A program made the translations under genes and the position numbers. Shown one piece after another: positions 26,101-33,978 of a DNA stretch of 64,000 nt. Origin of the DNA: Anseranas semipalmata (Eukaryota > Chordata > Aves > Anseriformes > Anseranatidae); NCBI GenBank assembly GCA_013399115.1, contig VXAA01006458.1, forward strand, positions 121,592 through 185,591, given 5' to 3'. The notes below the pieces were generated by a model, which was not told where the DNA came from, did no database searches, and saw nothing but the letters and a program-made list of their open reading frames with translations. Numbering within the stretch: the stretch's first letter is position 1; each line of letters opens with the position of its first letter.

Positions 26101-29100
26101 ACTCACCATGTTTTGATAACATTTCAATTCACCTTAATCATCTTGCCAGTATGGTTTTCCATGTTCAAATAAATACATACCACAGTGCAGCATTCTGTCT
26201 TTCACAAAGGGTTTGCTTCTCATCCAGTAATTCAATTTCATAAGCAATGCTTTTCAATGCAGACTGCAGCTGATTTATCTGAGCAGCACTAGCTTCACGT
26301 GCTGCATTAACAAGAGCTACAAAATAAATACAAAACACACAGAAGCCTCTTAGCTATAAAAAGGCATATCTGAGATAATGCATAAAGGAATTGATTCATA
26401 ATCTTTAGTTCACTACTATAGGTGCTGTCACCTGGCAAGGTATAGCTGTGATTCTAAGACACTAACTAAATAACATCCCCTAAATCACACATTTCATTTC
26501 AGCAGTTTAGTCTTATCACATTTTCCCTAAGTCATCTGCATTTATCAACAAGAAAGTCTGCTGTGTTCTCAGAGGACAATTGCTCTTTTTCATACTATAT
26601 GTCTATAAAATTCCCTAGACATACAGTGAGCTGATAAAAATTACTTCACTGTAAAAAAATCTTCTGCACAACCAGCTCTGGCAGCCAGGGAGAAGGAGCA
26701 AGATCACCTCGCTTGAAATTCAATAGCATTTCTCCTGGAAGAGCCACCGTTGTGTGAAACCAAAGAGCCTGCATGAAGAGGTGCTGTGGATGAAGCTCTT
26801 CTGTGCATGGGCGTTGTACTACAGCATCTTTTCAGCTTCTGAAATAACAGTCACATTAGTGTACATCCACCCACGCAAAAACACTTAGTGCAGAATGGCA
26901 GCAGCTAGTATAAACAACTGACTAACTGCGTAGCAACCAGCGCTATAGGCAGAGAGAAGGTGAGGGAGGAAACTTGCTATAAGAAACTAATCAACAAACA
27001 CAGAATGTAGCTGGGAAGAAAAAAGAAAAAAGAAAAAACCTCTGGCTGCTGTTTCACGATGATTTTAAAACTGATCTAACTCCACAGTACTCCAAAAGAA
27101 GTCCTGTTCCCTCTGCCATGTTGCCATCCCTCCCCCCACACCCCCACACTTACAACCATGCAGCCTCATGGTTATCCAGATAAACAAACCCAACTCCTTT
27201 GCTTCTCCCAAAAAGAAATCCCAATATTCATCTAGATCAGCTACCTGACCACCATCCTTTGTGACTACAATGCAGTTAGAAAGGGAGGTAGCAAAGCATG
27301 CCTTTGCATACTCATCTTAAAAGTGAAACCACACCTGAGAGAAATAAAACTCAACATCGATTTTCTTCTAGATACCTATGTTTGAGCTAATGCTTTAGCC
27401 TCTCTTCACAGCCAGCAGAGAGAATGAGGTACTTCAAGTTCCTGATTCCTCTGACTTGCTTTAAACATCTATTCTAGGGTGAGATGAATCATGCCTAGAA
27501 GTGCCTCTTTCTCTTCACCAACTGTATGAGCCAGTTGGTTAGCATTTGGTCAGATGAATCCCACCCAAAAGTAACGTTACATCATTATTAACCCTACTTT
27601 GCAAAGAGAGAACTTGCAGCACACAGCACTCAAGCGCTCCATCACAAGTATCAGAGAAAGGCTGTGGCACAGCTGTGATCAGAACTGAATGCTGCAGCTC
27701 TCCAGGCGTTCCTCTAGTGCTCGTGCATGGTGGTCAGTGAAGAAGTCTCTCATTTACACTGTTTTGTGAGAGAATAATCCCTTACGGTGTCACACATCAA
27801 CAAACACCCATCTGCATTCATTAATAAGTTACTGAAAGCAATTTACCTTTAGTGGTAAGATTTATTTTATAGAATACTTCAAAGTGTTTAAATGTATAGA
27901 AAATTCAATTCTCTTCTTTTTCACAGCTGGTTAGGTCAGTACTACCTGTCATCTCTGCAGTAATCTCTCCTGGAAAATTCTGCATTCTGAAGCGAAGACT
28001 GCTGTTTTTTATAGTCTCTTCTTCTAGGCATTCAATGGTATACCTTCGCATTTCTTCCTGTCAATTAACAAACCCACAAGTGAGAACTAATACAACAGCA
28101 GCTGAAAAAGCACTTCTTGCTTACAAAACCATTTTTCATATTTCTTTTTAGTTATTTGATACTATTTTCCATACCTAGATGCTTTATTCCCCTTCCTCAT
28201 ACTTGCTCTCTTTCCTCCTTTCTTTCATGCTTCAAAATAACAACTTGTTTCACAGGTAGCTGACCAAACCTATGTCGCTCTAGAAACTTTTGGCTTCTGA
28301 CAGTAAACAATCTTCAGGAAGCTGTTGCCCACGTCTCTGCTGCAAAAGCTGTGCTGGCAGGGAAGGTTTTAGCTGTCAGCTTCTGCCATTGTGAATGAAG
28401 GGTGTTGTTTAAGCAACAGAAGAGCCTTATTTCCCTGCGGCCTGAAGCTATACTGAAGAACAGAGACTACAGCTGGCCTTCAGATACACCAGAAAGTCAT
28501 CTTCTGGTTCATAGTTGGTGGTATGAAAAGGGTCACTTTTAGGGTGATGGTGGAGCAAGAACCAAGGGCAGGAGGAGCCCTCAAACAACTGAATCCCAAA
28601 ATTTGTGTGACTGAGATTTGTAGGTGGATTCATAAAGCCCCCCGGTATCTGGGAAAAGAAACCAGTTCTTAAATGGATGCTGACAAGGGCATTACAGCTT
28701 ATGCATAAAACTAAACCTATCTTTCTCCTTCATTTTTGCTAGCAGTTACACTCACCAGCTAAGACACTGCGAGAAGAAAAGATGCTGTTGAATTTTGCTG
28801 TCTAAAGAGCAAATTCTATATGCATGCATATAAATTACTAGCCTTTCCTTGAGAAGATGAAATATTTAGAGATGTAAAATAAATGTGTAAAAGGTTTTTA
28901 ATTTCATATGAATTACATCCTCAATTAGCTGAAGCAGTGAGAAAGAAAACAGCTTTATGATTTCAGCATGTTATATAAAACACTCATCTCATAAAACTAA
29001 TGCAGAGCTGGCCTGAAATAGATGATTTAGAGGCCTACTGAAGGAGAAAGGAGAGTTTTTACAAGATTTACACCTACCTAGACAAACATATCATGGAGGT

Positions 29101-32100
29101 ACTTGTTAAAATACCTTCTGCTTGAAGCCATTCTGGCTTTAATGACCTCTGAGGTCTTTCAGCAAAAGTTAGTTACCTATGAAGAGCCATCCTCAGCTGA
29201 TAATTGCTGTAAGATCTCTTATTATCATATACAGTGCAGTTGTTTCAAAGAAAGACTAACTGTTCCAAAACAATCCCTTTGGACCTGGTTGTAGGGCAAA
29301 CCACCTCCTTGCTGAACCCTGTATCATCTGCTGAATTCACTGACATTAGTGGGTGTATCCTCCCAGAATCCCTGAGAGGGCAGCATTCATTCTCTCCCTT
29401 GCACAGATAGCATTAAAGCCCTTATGGAAAAAAGCTCCAGACAAGTAGACCGCTGCCTTCAGGTGATTTTTGTGAGGCTACACGAAGCCACTGTGGGTCT
29501 AGTGCTTACATCTGTTGAGCAAAAGCAACCTATGAAGATGTGATACCGCTGGGAACAGAACTTCCACCCTGAGTCCCAATTTACTCTGCTTCCTCTCCTG
29601 ACTTCAACAGAAGTCTGGGCAGGCCTCAAATTTCACTGGCCCCTAGTGAAAAAAGGCATCTACTGTTCCCGCATTAAAACACCAGCAGGTGAGCTGAGGC
29701 TTGGAGCAGCTGTGTGATCTACACCACTCAGGTTGGTTTGTTCGATTACAGCCAAACTTCTGCAGGCAGCAAAGTGCATGCGGCATCCACCAACTTCACC
29801 CCAAACTGCCCATCACTTTCGTAAGGTAGAATAAAACTTACACAAGAGAACACTTGTGAAATTACAACTGTAAAAGACTGATTTTGTGGTTACCAGCTAG
29901 CTTTCGCCATATATCTAAAACTAAATATGACATTTTCTTACCAATTTCTTAATAGCAGCGATAATATCTTCAAGATGCTGCACAATTTCCCCACTGAATG
30001 TATAGTCTTCATTTTTCACATGTTTTTCTGAAATAAAAATACAGGAAAATAAAAATTTATGGTTTTTAAGGTTCAAATATTGCTTTACTGTTCTGCGAAA
30101 ATGATTCTAAAAGAGGAGGATTTGTTTTAAAATTACTTGCTAAATCTGTTTTGCCATGTTCTAAAGTAGTCAGCGTCTTTCACACTCCTGGTGCACAGAA
30201 AAGGCAGATGCACAAGTGGCATATGAGGTCCATCGGACCTGATAAAATTTTCAGTCCTAAAATGGTTCCAAGTTAAATTCTGCAGAAATAATCTTTTAAA
30301 ACAGTAATTGAGAGAAGTTTGCAGAGGTTATTAAACTAAAGTAAAAGCTCTGGATCAAAATAATTTCCCTTTAAGTAGGGTGTAGCTAATCTTCAGAATT
30401 TTTCCAAGCAGTCATGGCTTCATTATGTCTCTTTCCAACGAAAAATACTAATCCGGACTCATCAAAGCCTGAAGTAAGATTTATGTTACTGCAGAAGCCA
30501 CTCTTTGTATTGTTAAATTTAATTTAGCTTGAGCTACAATAATAATTGCTCAGAGAGGCTGTTTTTCCCTGGAGATATTCAAAAGCCATCTGGACACAAT
30601 CCTAGGTAATGTGCACCAGGGGACCTGCTTGAGCAGGGGGTTTGGACCAGATGATCTCCAGAGATCCATTCCGACCTCAACCATTCTGTGATTTGAATTC
30701 ATCCAAAAGATTGTTGTACCTGTTACAGTGGCATGACATTTTTTTATACCCCCGTTTTGTAACAGAGACTAAATGCTCGGGGGGGGGGAGGGGGGTACTT
30801 TATCTAAGCATAAGTGAATTTGTAGTGAAGACAAGGCAATCATTCTGCTGAGAAGAGAGCTCTGCTTTCAATTTGACTCACTAACTTGTTGAATACTGGC
30901 AACTGTCTCATTTCACTAGGCTCTTTATCCTGAATTAGTGGGAACAAAGGCCAGGTGCAGCCACTACCTCTGCTCTACCTGCCCATCTTCACGCCTGATG
31001 ATGACCACCTATCAGTGTGGCACTTTCTGCAATTTACAGCTCTCAGCAGGAGAGATGTCAGAAAACAAACCTATATATCTAGCAAGCAGTGGAGTGGGTG
31101 GTTTAAGGGGAGAATTTGCCCCAGCTTCATCATTTAGTAGTAATTCCAGACAATTCTTTCTAATGACAGCAGTCTCAAACCACAGTCTTTTTACCACCTT
31201 AAAATCAACAGAACTATGAGCTATTTTCTTCAGAAACATAACAAAATTTAGGGCACATTGTGCATAAATAAATAAAAAATCCACGTTAAACTCTATGTTC
31301 TACTTGTGAAGTCTTTTTTTCCAGTCCTTTAGGTCATCTCTCTTTCAGACCCCCTCTTGATTTCTTTTTATCTATTTGATTTTCTCTTCTCTTTTGTGCT
31401 TCTACTAGCTTTCTCAAAATCTGTTTCCTAGATGAAACACCTCCTTCAGAAAAAATGATGAGATAAAGCATTCAGATATTTTCAATTTCCTCCTATGCCT
31501 GTTATTAAACCAAAACTAAACACCCAATGTAAACTAACATTAGTGAAGTATAGGTTTCTCAAATACAGCTTTTCTATCAAAAAAAAAAAAAAAGATCTTT
31601 CTGAAAAGTCTTGCTGTTTTTTTCTTACATGCTGCTCCAAAATTCACCCTTTTATACCACCTACTTCACTGCCAAAACTCTTCTTTTAATCAAACCTTTA
31701 AGCCTTTTAAAAGCAGCACAGATATCAAAGTGACTCACACGAAAAATGCCATCTATCCACTTTCAGTCCCTCTCCTGGCCTCTCTCATTCAGTGCTACAA
31801 GCACAAGATTCTCACTCCAAAACATCATCGATCACAGCTTATCCCCTCCGCACAGCAGAGCATTACCTGCATACCACATTCTCAAAATTCTAAAGTTGCT
31901 GCTTTGTGGCACCTGAAATCCCTCTCCCAAACCCCTGGCTCCTTAGGGCATGTGATGGACAGCAGCCTGGCAGTGGCCAGGAGGGCAGAGTGCTGCGACC
32001 ACAGACATTTACTGGTGGAGTATTTCCACATCAAATTAGATCTCTTACTACAGCTTATGTCACCCCAAGGCATTCATCTCATCTGTGCATGGCTTTTTCT

Positions 32101-33943
32101 GACCTCTAGGTTTGAAGCTCTGTTAGGAACGTTATATTTGTACAGCCTTTGAAACTAAGTTGTTGAGATAATGCCCTGCAACAAATCTCAGCAGTAATGA
32201 GGAAGCTCAGGCCCTTGTTCCAAACAGTCCTTCAGCTGACAGCCGAGGCCTCCAGAAGTGATTATTTTGCGATATACATCTATAACTACAGGCTGTGCCC
32301 AATCCTGGCTGTTTATAAGAAACCAGTTTTGTTAGTTGAGAATAACTTTCCATCAGAGTTAAACAGACTTGACAGCAATGGAAAGTTTTGAATGTTCTGA
32401 AATTGGAAAATTTGAAGTGATAACCAGAGGCAATGTCCCCCAGCGTGGAATCCATCCTTTGGGATTGCTCAGCTTTAATACACATCGGCCCCTGCTTCTC
32501 AAAGAGGAGTACTCTGGACCCAGGTAAAACTTGTTTGAAAACTATCTCCTGTTACTTAGTTTATTTGGTGCTTTTTTCTCTGGAAAACTTTATTACTCTT
32601 AGCACTATCTCCTTGTTTACACTTGAAATGATCCTTCTCTTGCATGATGATTAATCTTTCCTTCTGAAGCAAATTTATTCTGTTTTTAGTCATTGCTTCA
32701 TCTCCTTCATGAAGGCCTTTGCACCAAGTTACTGATTGCTGAATTGTTCCAATTCTGCATCTCTGTAATGCATCCAGCTACCCTGAAAGCAGGCTGTATT
32801 TCTTACAAGAGACACCATGATAAATGTGATTCTATAGGTGAAATTTATCTCCCAAGAAGACCCAACAGCTCCATAAGCAGGTTCTTGTCTGATACAGCCC
32901 AGGAGAAAAGTTAACGTTCAAGACAATTCAAGGGCTTCTAACCTCTCAAGACCTGAAAGGAATTAATTTGTTCTTTGAGCATATTTAAAATTTCTTCCTT
33001 CAGATACTATGCCACATGCTCACTTTGGAGGCTGAGGGGACCACAAGCATCTGTCTCACAGCACCTGCCACAGTGCATGGACATGGCTGACCACCGTGCA
33101 AAGCGCATTCGCTTTCTTAATGTGCCACCAGACTTCTGGCTGAACAAAGATTTTTCTTGACACTTCCCCACAACGTCAGCACTGTGAGGAGGTTTGTGTT
33201 ACAGGTAGAAACTGCAGCTGTCAGCGAAAACTATTTTTTTAAGCAATGTTTCCAGAAATAAGATGTAGTAGAAAGGCTTGAAGAAAAGCCCTAGACATCT
33301 TCTTATATGTGCTTGCCAAAATGTCTTGGGAGTCCCACAGAGGAACCAGATGGCCACATACGTGATAATAAAACCAAAAAGACAAGGAGGAAATGCATTA
33401 ATAACCATGGCAGCCATCTCATTTAGAAACACACGGCCTACACAAAGCTTGTCTCCACCAAACACTTGCAGTAACTCTTTCCTTCAGATTTTCTGTCTCC
33501 TACATTAACCCCAGTAAAACAGGCTGCAGGTAAACAGGAAAAGACAGTCCATGGCCAATGCTGCCATAGGGATAACATCAGCCATATTTTCTCAGGTGGA
33601 TATTTAAAATGACACACAATGCTGAGGCCAAAAAAAAAAAAAAAAAAAAAACGTTTTCCCTATTAAGCCCTGACCCTACTATCACAACAGTACAAAGTGT
33701 AGCCACAGTGCCAGGTTTGGGGCTTTCCCTACTTCTGCCCACCCTGGGCTGGGGGGACACCGTCCCCAGGGAGACCAGCCCTTCTTCCCATACGGCAGAG
33801 GCTCCCTCCTGGCATGGGGGACTGGAGGAGCCTCACCAGGCCCCCAGGCCCTGCACTTCCTCACCCAGGCTCTGCAGGCGTTGGAGGGCGGCCGGCGCCA
33901 CTGCAGAGGGCCTCAACATTGAAGCTGGTCTGGGCCTCAACAT
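4983..33943 (-). CDS. CCDC175: CCDC175, coiled-coil domain-containing protein 175 (19 coding exons, 853 aa)
   Basis: Nineteen minus-strand exons with GT-AG borders join with fully consistent phases into 2562 nt including the stop. In order from the ATG they are 33943-33865, 30027-29942, 28057-27946, 26316-26181, 25323-25095, 24206-24084, 22734-22625, 21490-21409, 20117-19981, 19848-19738, 17109-17038, 16032-15897, 15422-15291, 10916-10778, 10456-10377, 9007-8855, 7675-7412, 6853-6686 and 5195-4983. The product is rich in E, K, L and Q and is almost wholly coiled coil, with no membrane or catalytic motif. Its N-terminal part (VAPAALQRLQSLEKHVKNED, then YTFSGEIVQHLEDI and LEEMRRYTIE across exon joints) resembles human CCDC175 as I recall it. 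Position between JKAMP and RTN1 and the strand agree with human synteny. The molecular role is not established; the human gene is mainly testis-expressed. The two C-terminal exons are the least certain. Confidence 0.88.
5841..5913 (+). repeat. CR1 LINE 3' end fragment
   Basis: GTGGAACCAGATGATCTTTA and CCCTTCCAACCCAAGACATT, ending in TTCTATGATTC, are the standard CR1 3' terminus. It is sense on + and lies between the last two exons of CCDC175. Confidence 0.85.
6686..6853 (-). CDS. CCDC175: CCDC175 coding exon 18
   Basis: The exon encodes EFLENEQEILNAVTALVTKI, then EEKIGDINSRLQNKLEAMDS and ending DDHCK. The donor is GTACAC and the acceptor TCATTACAG. An upstream AG at 6878 would add eight in-frame codons. 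A run of 17 A/T pairs sits just upstream of the acceptor. Confidence 0.82.
7412..7675 (-). CDS. CCDC175: CCDC175 coding exon 17 (contains a possible 79-nt exitron)
   Basis: An 88-codon block in phase 0 at both ends runs from acceptor TTTTTTCACAG to donor GTGAAT. The flanks are coiled-coil-like (MQMKEDIFAMNSEAENHKSA at the start, DSVVDLLLKGWSEDSFIQK at the end). The middle is hydrophobic and cysteine-rich (FQSLCLCCRTIYC) and has intron-like borders GTAATG at 7572 and TTGCAG at 7494. Removing those 79 nt shifts the frame to a stop within about eight codons, so I keep it as one exon. It could instead be two exons around an error or a real shift. Confidence 0.65.
8855..9007 (-). CDS. CCDC175: CCDC175 coding exon 16
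   Basis: It is an exact 51-codon exon: LELRNELRIKRDAAVSQLKA, QTESMKLLERDIYEINRKLD and on to NCRFKL. The acceptor is GTTATTTACAG and the donor GTAAGT. Confidence 0.92.
10130..10345 (+). other. LTR- or promoter-like segment in CCDC175 intron 15 (tentative)
   Basis: A GC-richer patch carries TATAAA at 10179-10184 and AATAAA at 10316-10321, the spacing seen in a retroviral-type LTR. I could not define terminal TG...CA ends or a target-site duplication and do not recognise the family. Confidence 0.2.
10377..10456 (-). CDS. CCDC175: CCDC175 coding exon 15
   Basis: The acceptor is CGCTTTGTAG and the donor GTAACA. The exon encodes KKGEELQVKRAIQQSIKTTR and KLKEDM, ending in phase 0. Confidence 0.88.
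10778..10916 (-). CDS. CCDC175: CCDC175 coding exon 14
   Basis: The exon encodes NDIKTATENLLKKEQELNVS and on to KYTKYEELNKLFL, with one base over. The donor is GTAAGT. The phase from exon 13 requires the acceptor TTTCATTAAAG, not the ATATTTAG 11 bases upstream, which leads to a stop or a shifted frame. Confidence 0.82.
11030..11690 (-). repeat. Old, diverged CR1-like LINE fragment (tentative)
   Basis: Several stretches resemble reverse-complement CR1 sequence: the AGGTCATCTTAGTCTATCTC region, the TACTCCACCTGTGTCC segment, and TTATGTTCAACTTGTCAGC. It is interrupted by a T-run at about 11370-11387. Divergence is high, so family and limits are uncertain. Confidence 0.4.
13055..13091. repeat. 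18-nt tandem duplication
   Basis: CAGATCATAATACCATTA is followed directly by a copy with one extra A, in CCDC175 intron 13. Confidence 0.85.
15223..15277. repeat. CAA/TAA trinucleotide microsatellite
   Basis: Interrupted arrays of CAA then TAA units, about 55 bp, ending some 14 bp past the donor of CCDC175 exon 13 on the intron side. A related ACA-rich stretch is at 15070-15110. Confidence 0.85.
15291..15422 (-). CDS. CCDC175: CCDC175 coding exon 13
   Basis: It is an exact 44-codon exon in phase 0: TEDLEKELLQSENQVKALSE and on to NKSVTNRIKCLE. The donor is GTAAGC. The acceptor CCATTATGAG is unusual (GAG rather than C/T-AG) but is the one that fits. A TAA/CAA microsatellite begins just past the donor. 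Confidence 0.82.
15593..15722 (-). repeat. CR1 LINE 3' end fragment
   Basis: The + strand reads ATCACAGAATGGCTGAGGTT, then GGAAGGAACCTCTGGAGGTC, the reverse complement of a CR1 3' end. It lies in CCDC175 intron 12, sense to that gene. Confidence 0.88.
15897..16032 (-). CDS. CCDC175: CCDC175 coding exon 12
   Basis: The acceptor GTATCTGTCACTAG fits the phase of exon 11 (AG|A = Arg). Another AG acceptor 35 bases upstream (TCTCCCAG) would not. The exon encodes VMLQWKLLYLAKQRKLFYSE and on to LEAGKKRHAELLLK. The donor is GTATGT. Confidence 0.87.
17038..17109 (-). CDS. CCDC175: CCDC175 coding exon 11
   Basis: The acceptor is TTTTTCCCCAG and the donor GTACAA. The exon encodes ISKERHAQELASLEQDLKTE and NKM, ending with two bases of an arginine codon. 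Confidence 0.87.
17110..19737 (-). other. CCDC175 intron 10, nothing recognised
   Basis: 2.6 kb of AT-rich sequence with no exon, no CR1 and no RNA gene that I can recognise. Confidence 0.5.
19738..19848 (-). CDS. CCDC175: CCDC175 coding exon 10
   Basis: The acceptor CTTCTGGTAG is the only one matching the phase of exon 9. A nearer TTGTTAG would break the frame. The exon encodes LRSLSLLLDEKLEFLANLVM and EKKNLETEIENLEDSL. The donor is GTATGT. Confidence 0.88.
19981..20117 (-). CDS. CCDC175: CCDC175 coding exon 9
   Basis: The acceptor is TTATTTCTAG and the donor GTAGGT. The exon encodes TKEYLHNAECLNKKLKSENK and EQALEEEEHWARKRDEMEA, ending with two bases of a lysine codon. Confidence 0.92.
21409..21490 (-). 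CDS. CCDC175: CCDC175 coding exon 8
   Basis: The acceptor is GTTTAATAG and the donor GTAAGA. The exon encodes NQLDSELLLLQSKIAQEKED and FDKELEK, ending in phase 0. Confidence 0.9.
21876..21901. repeat. Perfect inverted repeat (hairpin)
   Basis: The arms TTTGAGCATGG and CCATGCTCAAA are perfect 11-bp complements around the 4-base loop TTTG, in CCDC175 intron 7. No RNA family was recognised. Confidence 0.85.
22625..22734 (-). CDS. CCDC175: CCDC175 coding exon 7
   Basis: The acceptor is a long T-run with ACAG, and the donor is GTAAGA. The exon encodes AICNEGILIAKLKEKSEHLE and KELEFKKTDMLGVFEK, ending with two bases of a lysine codon. Confidence 0.92.
24084..24206 (-). CDS. CCDC175: CCDC175 coding exon 6
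   Basis: The acceptor is TTTTAATGTAG and the donor GTAAGT. It is an exact 41-codon exon in phase 0: NREMKKILDTQEAKTSAKKD and on to LLDIQHLITLNST. Confidence 0.9.
25095..25323 (-). CDS. CCDC175: CCDC175 coding exon 5
   Basis: The acceptor is a T-run followed by TAG, and the donor is GTAAAG. It is the second-longest exon (76 codons plus one base): EEQEYLQTQYKGRVDLLNER and on to a heptad-rich EKLAEKISKLEKENEECDGK. It ends in phase 0. Confidence 0.93.
26181..26316 (-). CDS. CCDC175: CCDC175 coding exon 4
   Basis: The acceptor is TATTTTGTAG and the donor GTATGT. The exon encodes ALVNAAREASAAQINQLQSA, then EIELLDEKQTLCERQNAAL, ending with two bases of a cysteine codon. Confidence 0.92.
27946..28057 (-). 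CDS. CCDC175: CCDC175 coding exon 3
   Basis: The acceptor is AATTGACAG and the donor GTAGTA. The exon encodes EEMRRYTIECLEEETIKNSS and on to PGEITAEMT, ending with one base. Confidence 0.9.
29942..30027 (-). CDS. CCDC175: CCDC175 coding exon 2
   Basis: The acceptor is TTTTATTTCAG and the donor GTAAGA. The exon enters with two bases completing a glutamate codon, then KHVKNEDYTFSGEIV and QHLEDIIAAIKKL, and ends in phase 0. Here the coiled coil begins. Confidence 0.9.
30028..33864 (-). other. CCDC175 intron 1 with a CR1 copy
   Basis: The 3.8 kb first intron contains a CR1 3' end (30556-30692), a G-run at 30780-30797 and a 22-base A-run at 33630-33651. No further coding exon is needed, because exon 1 ends with the one base that exon 2 requires. 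Confidence 0.6.
30556..30692 (+). repeat. CR1 LINE 3' end fragment
   Basis: The fragment runs from TTTTTCCCTGGAGATATTCA through GGACCAGATGATCTCCAGAG to CATTCTGTGATTTGA. It is a 5'-truncated CR1 in sense on +, in CCDC175 intron 1. Confidence 0.87.
33865..33943 (-). CDS. CCDC175: CCDC175 coding exon 1 (start exon)
   Basis: The ATG is at 33943-33941, followed by MLRPRPASMLRPSAVAP and AALQRLQSL, and the exon ends with one base before donor GTGAGG. A second in-frame ATG lies at 33919. The join to the next exon gives LQSLEKHVKNEDYTFSGEI, which parallels the remembered human LFVVEKSLQGDYFTCSEEI. No in-frame ATG was seen in the roughly 65 bases upstream that I read. The exon is GC-rich and sits directly below an X-box. 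Confidence 0.8.
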
Positions 33944-33965
33944 GGCGTCTGGGCCAGGCTTTGCT

Positions 33966-33978
33966 GTTGCCAGGCAAC
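33966..33978. promoter_or_regulatory. X-box (RFX binding site) in the CCDC175 promoter/5' leader
   Basis: GTTGCCAGGCAAC matches the RFX X-box rule, two palindromic halves GTTGCC and GGCAAC with one base between. It lies 23 bp upstream of the CCDC175 ATG within a GC-rich patch. RFX2 and RFX3 use such sites to drive ciliary and spermiogenesis genes. Binding itself is inferred. Confidence 0.7.

Noticed and set aside
33199..33465. 88-residue hydrophobic minus-strand frame in CCDC175 intron 1
   Set aside because: It looks membrane-like only because the DNA is T-rich on that strand. No family was recognised and no splice sites fit.
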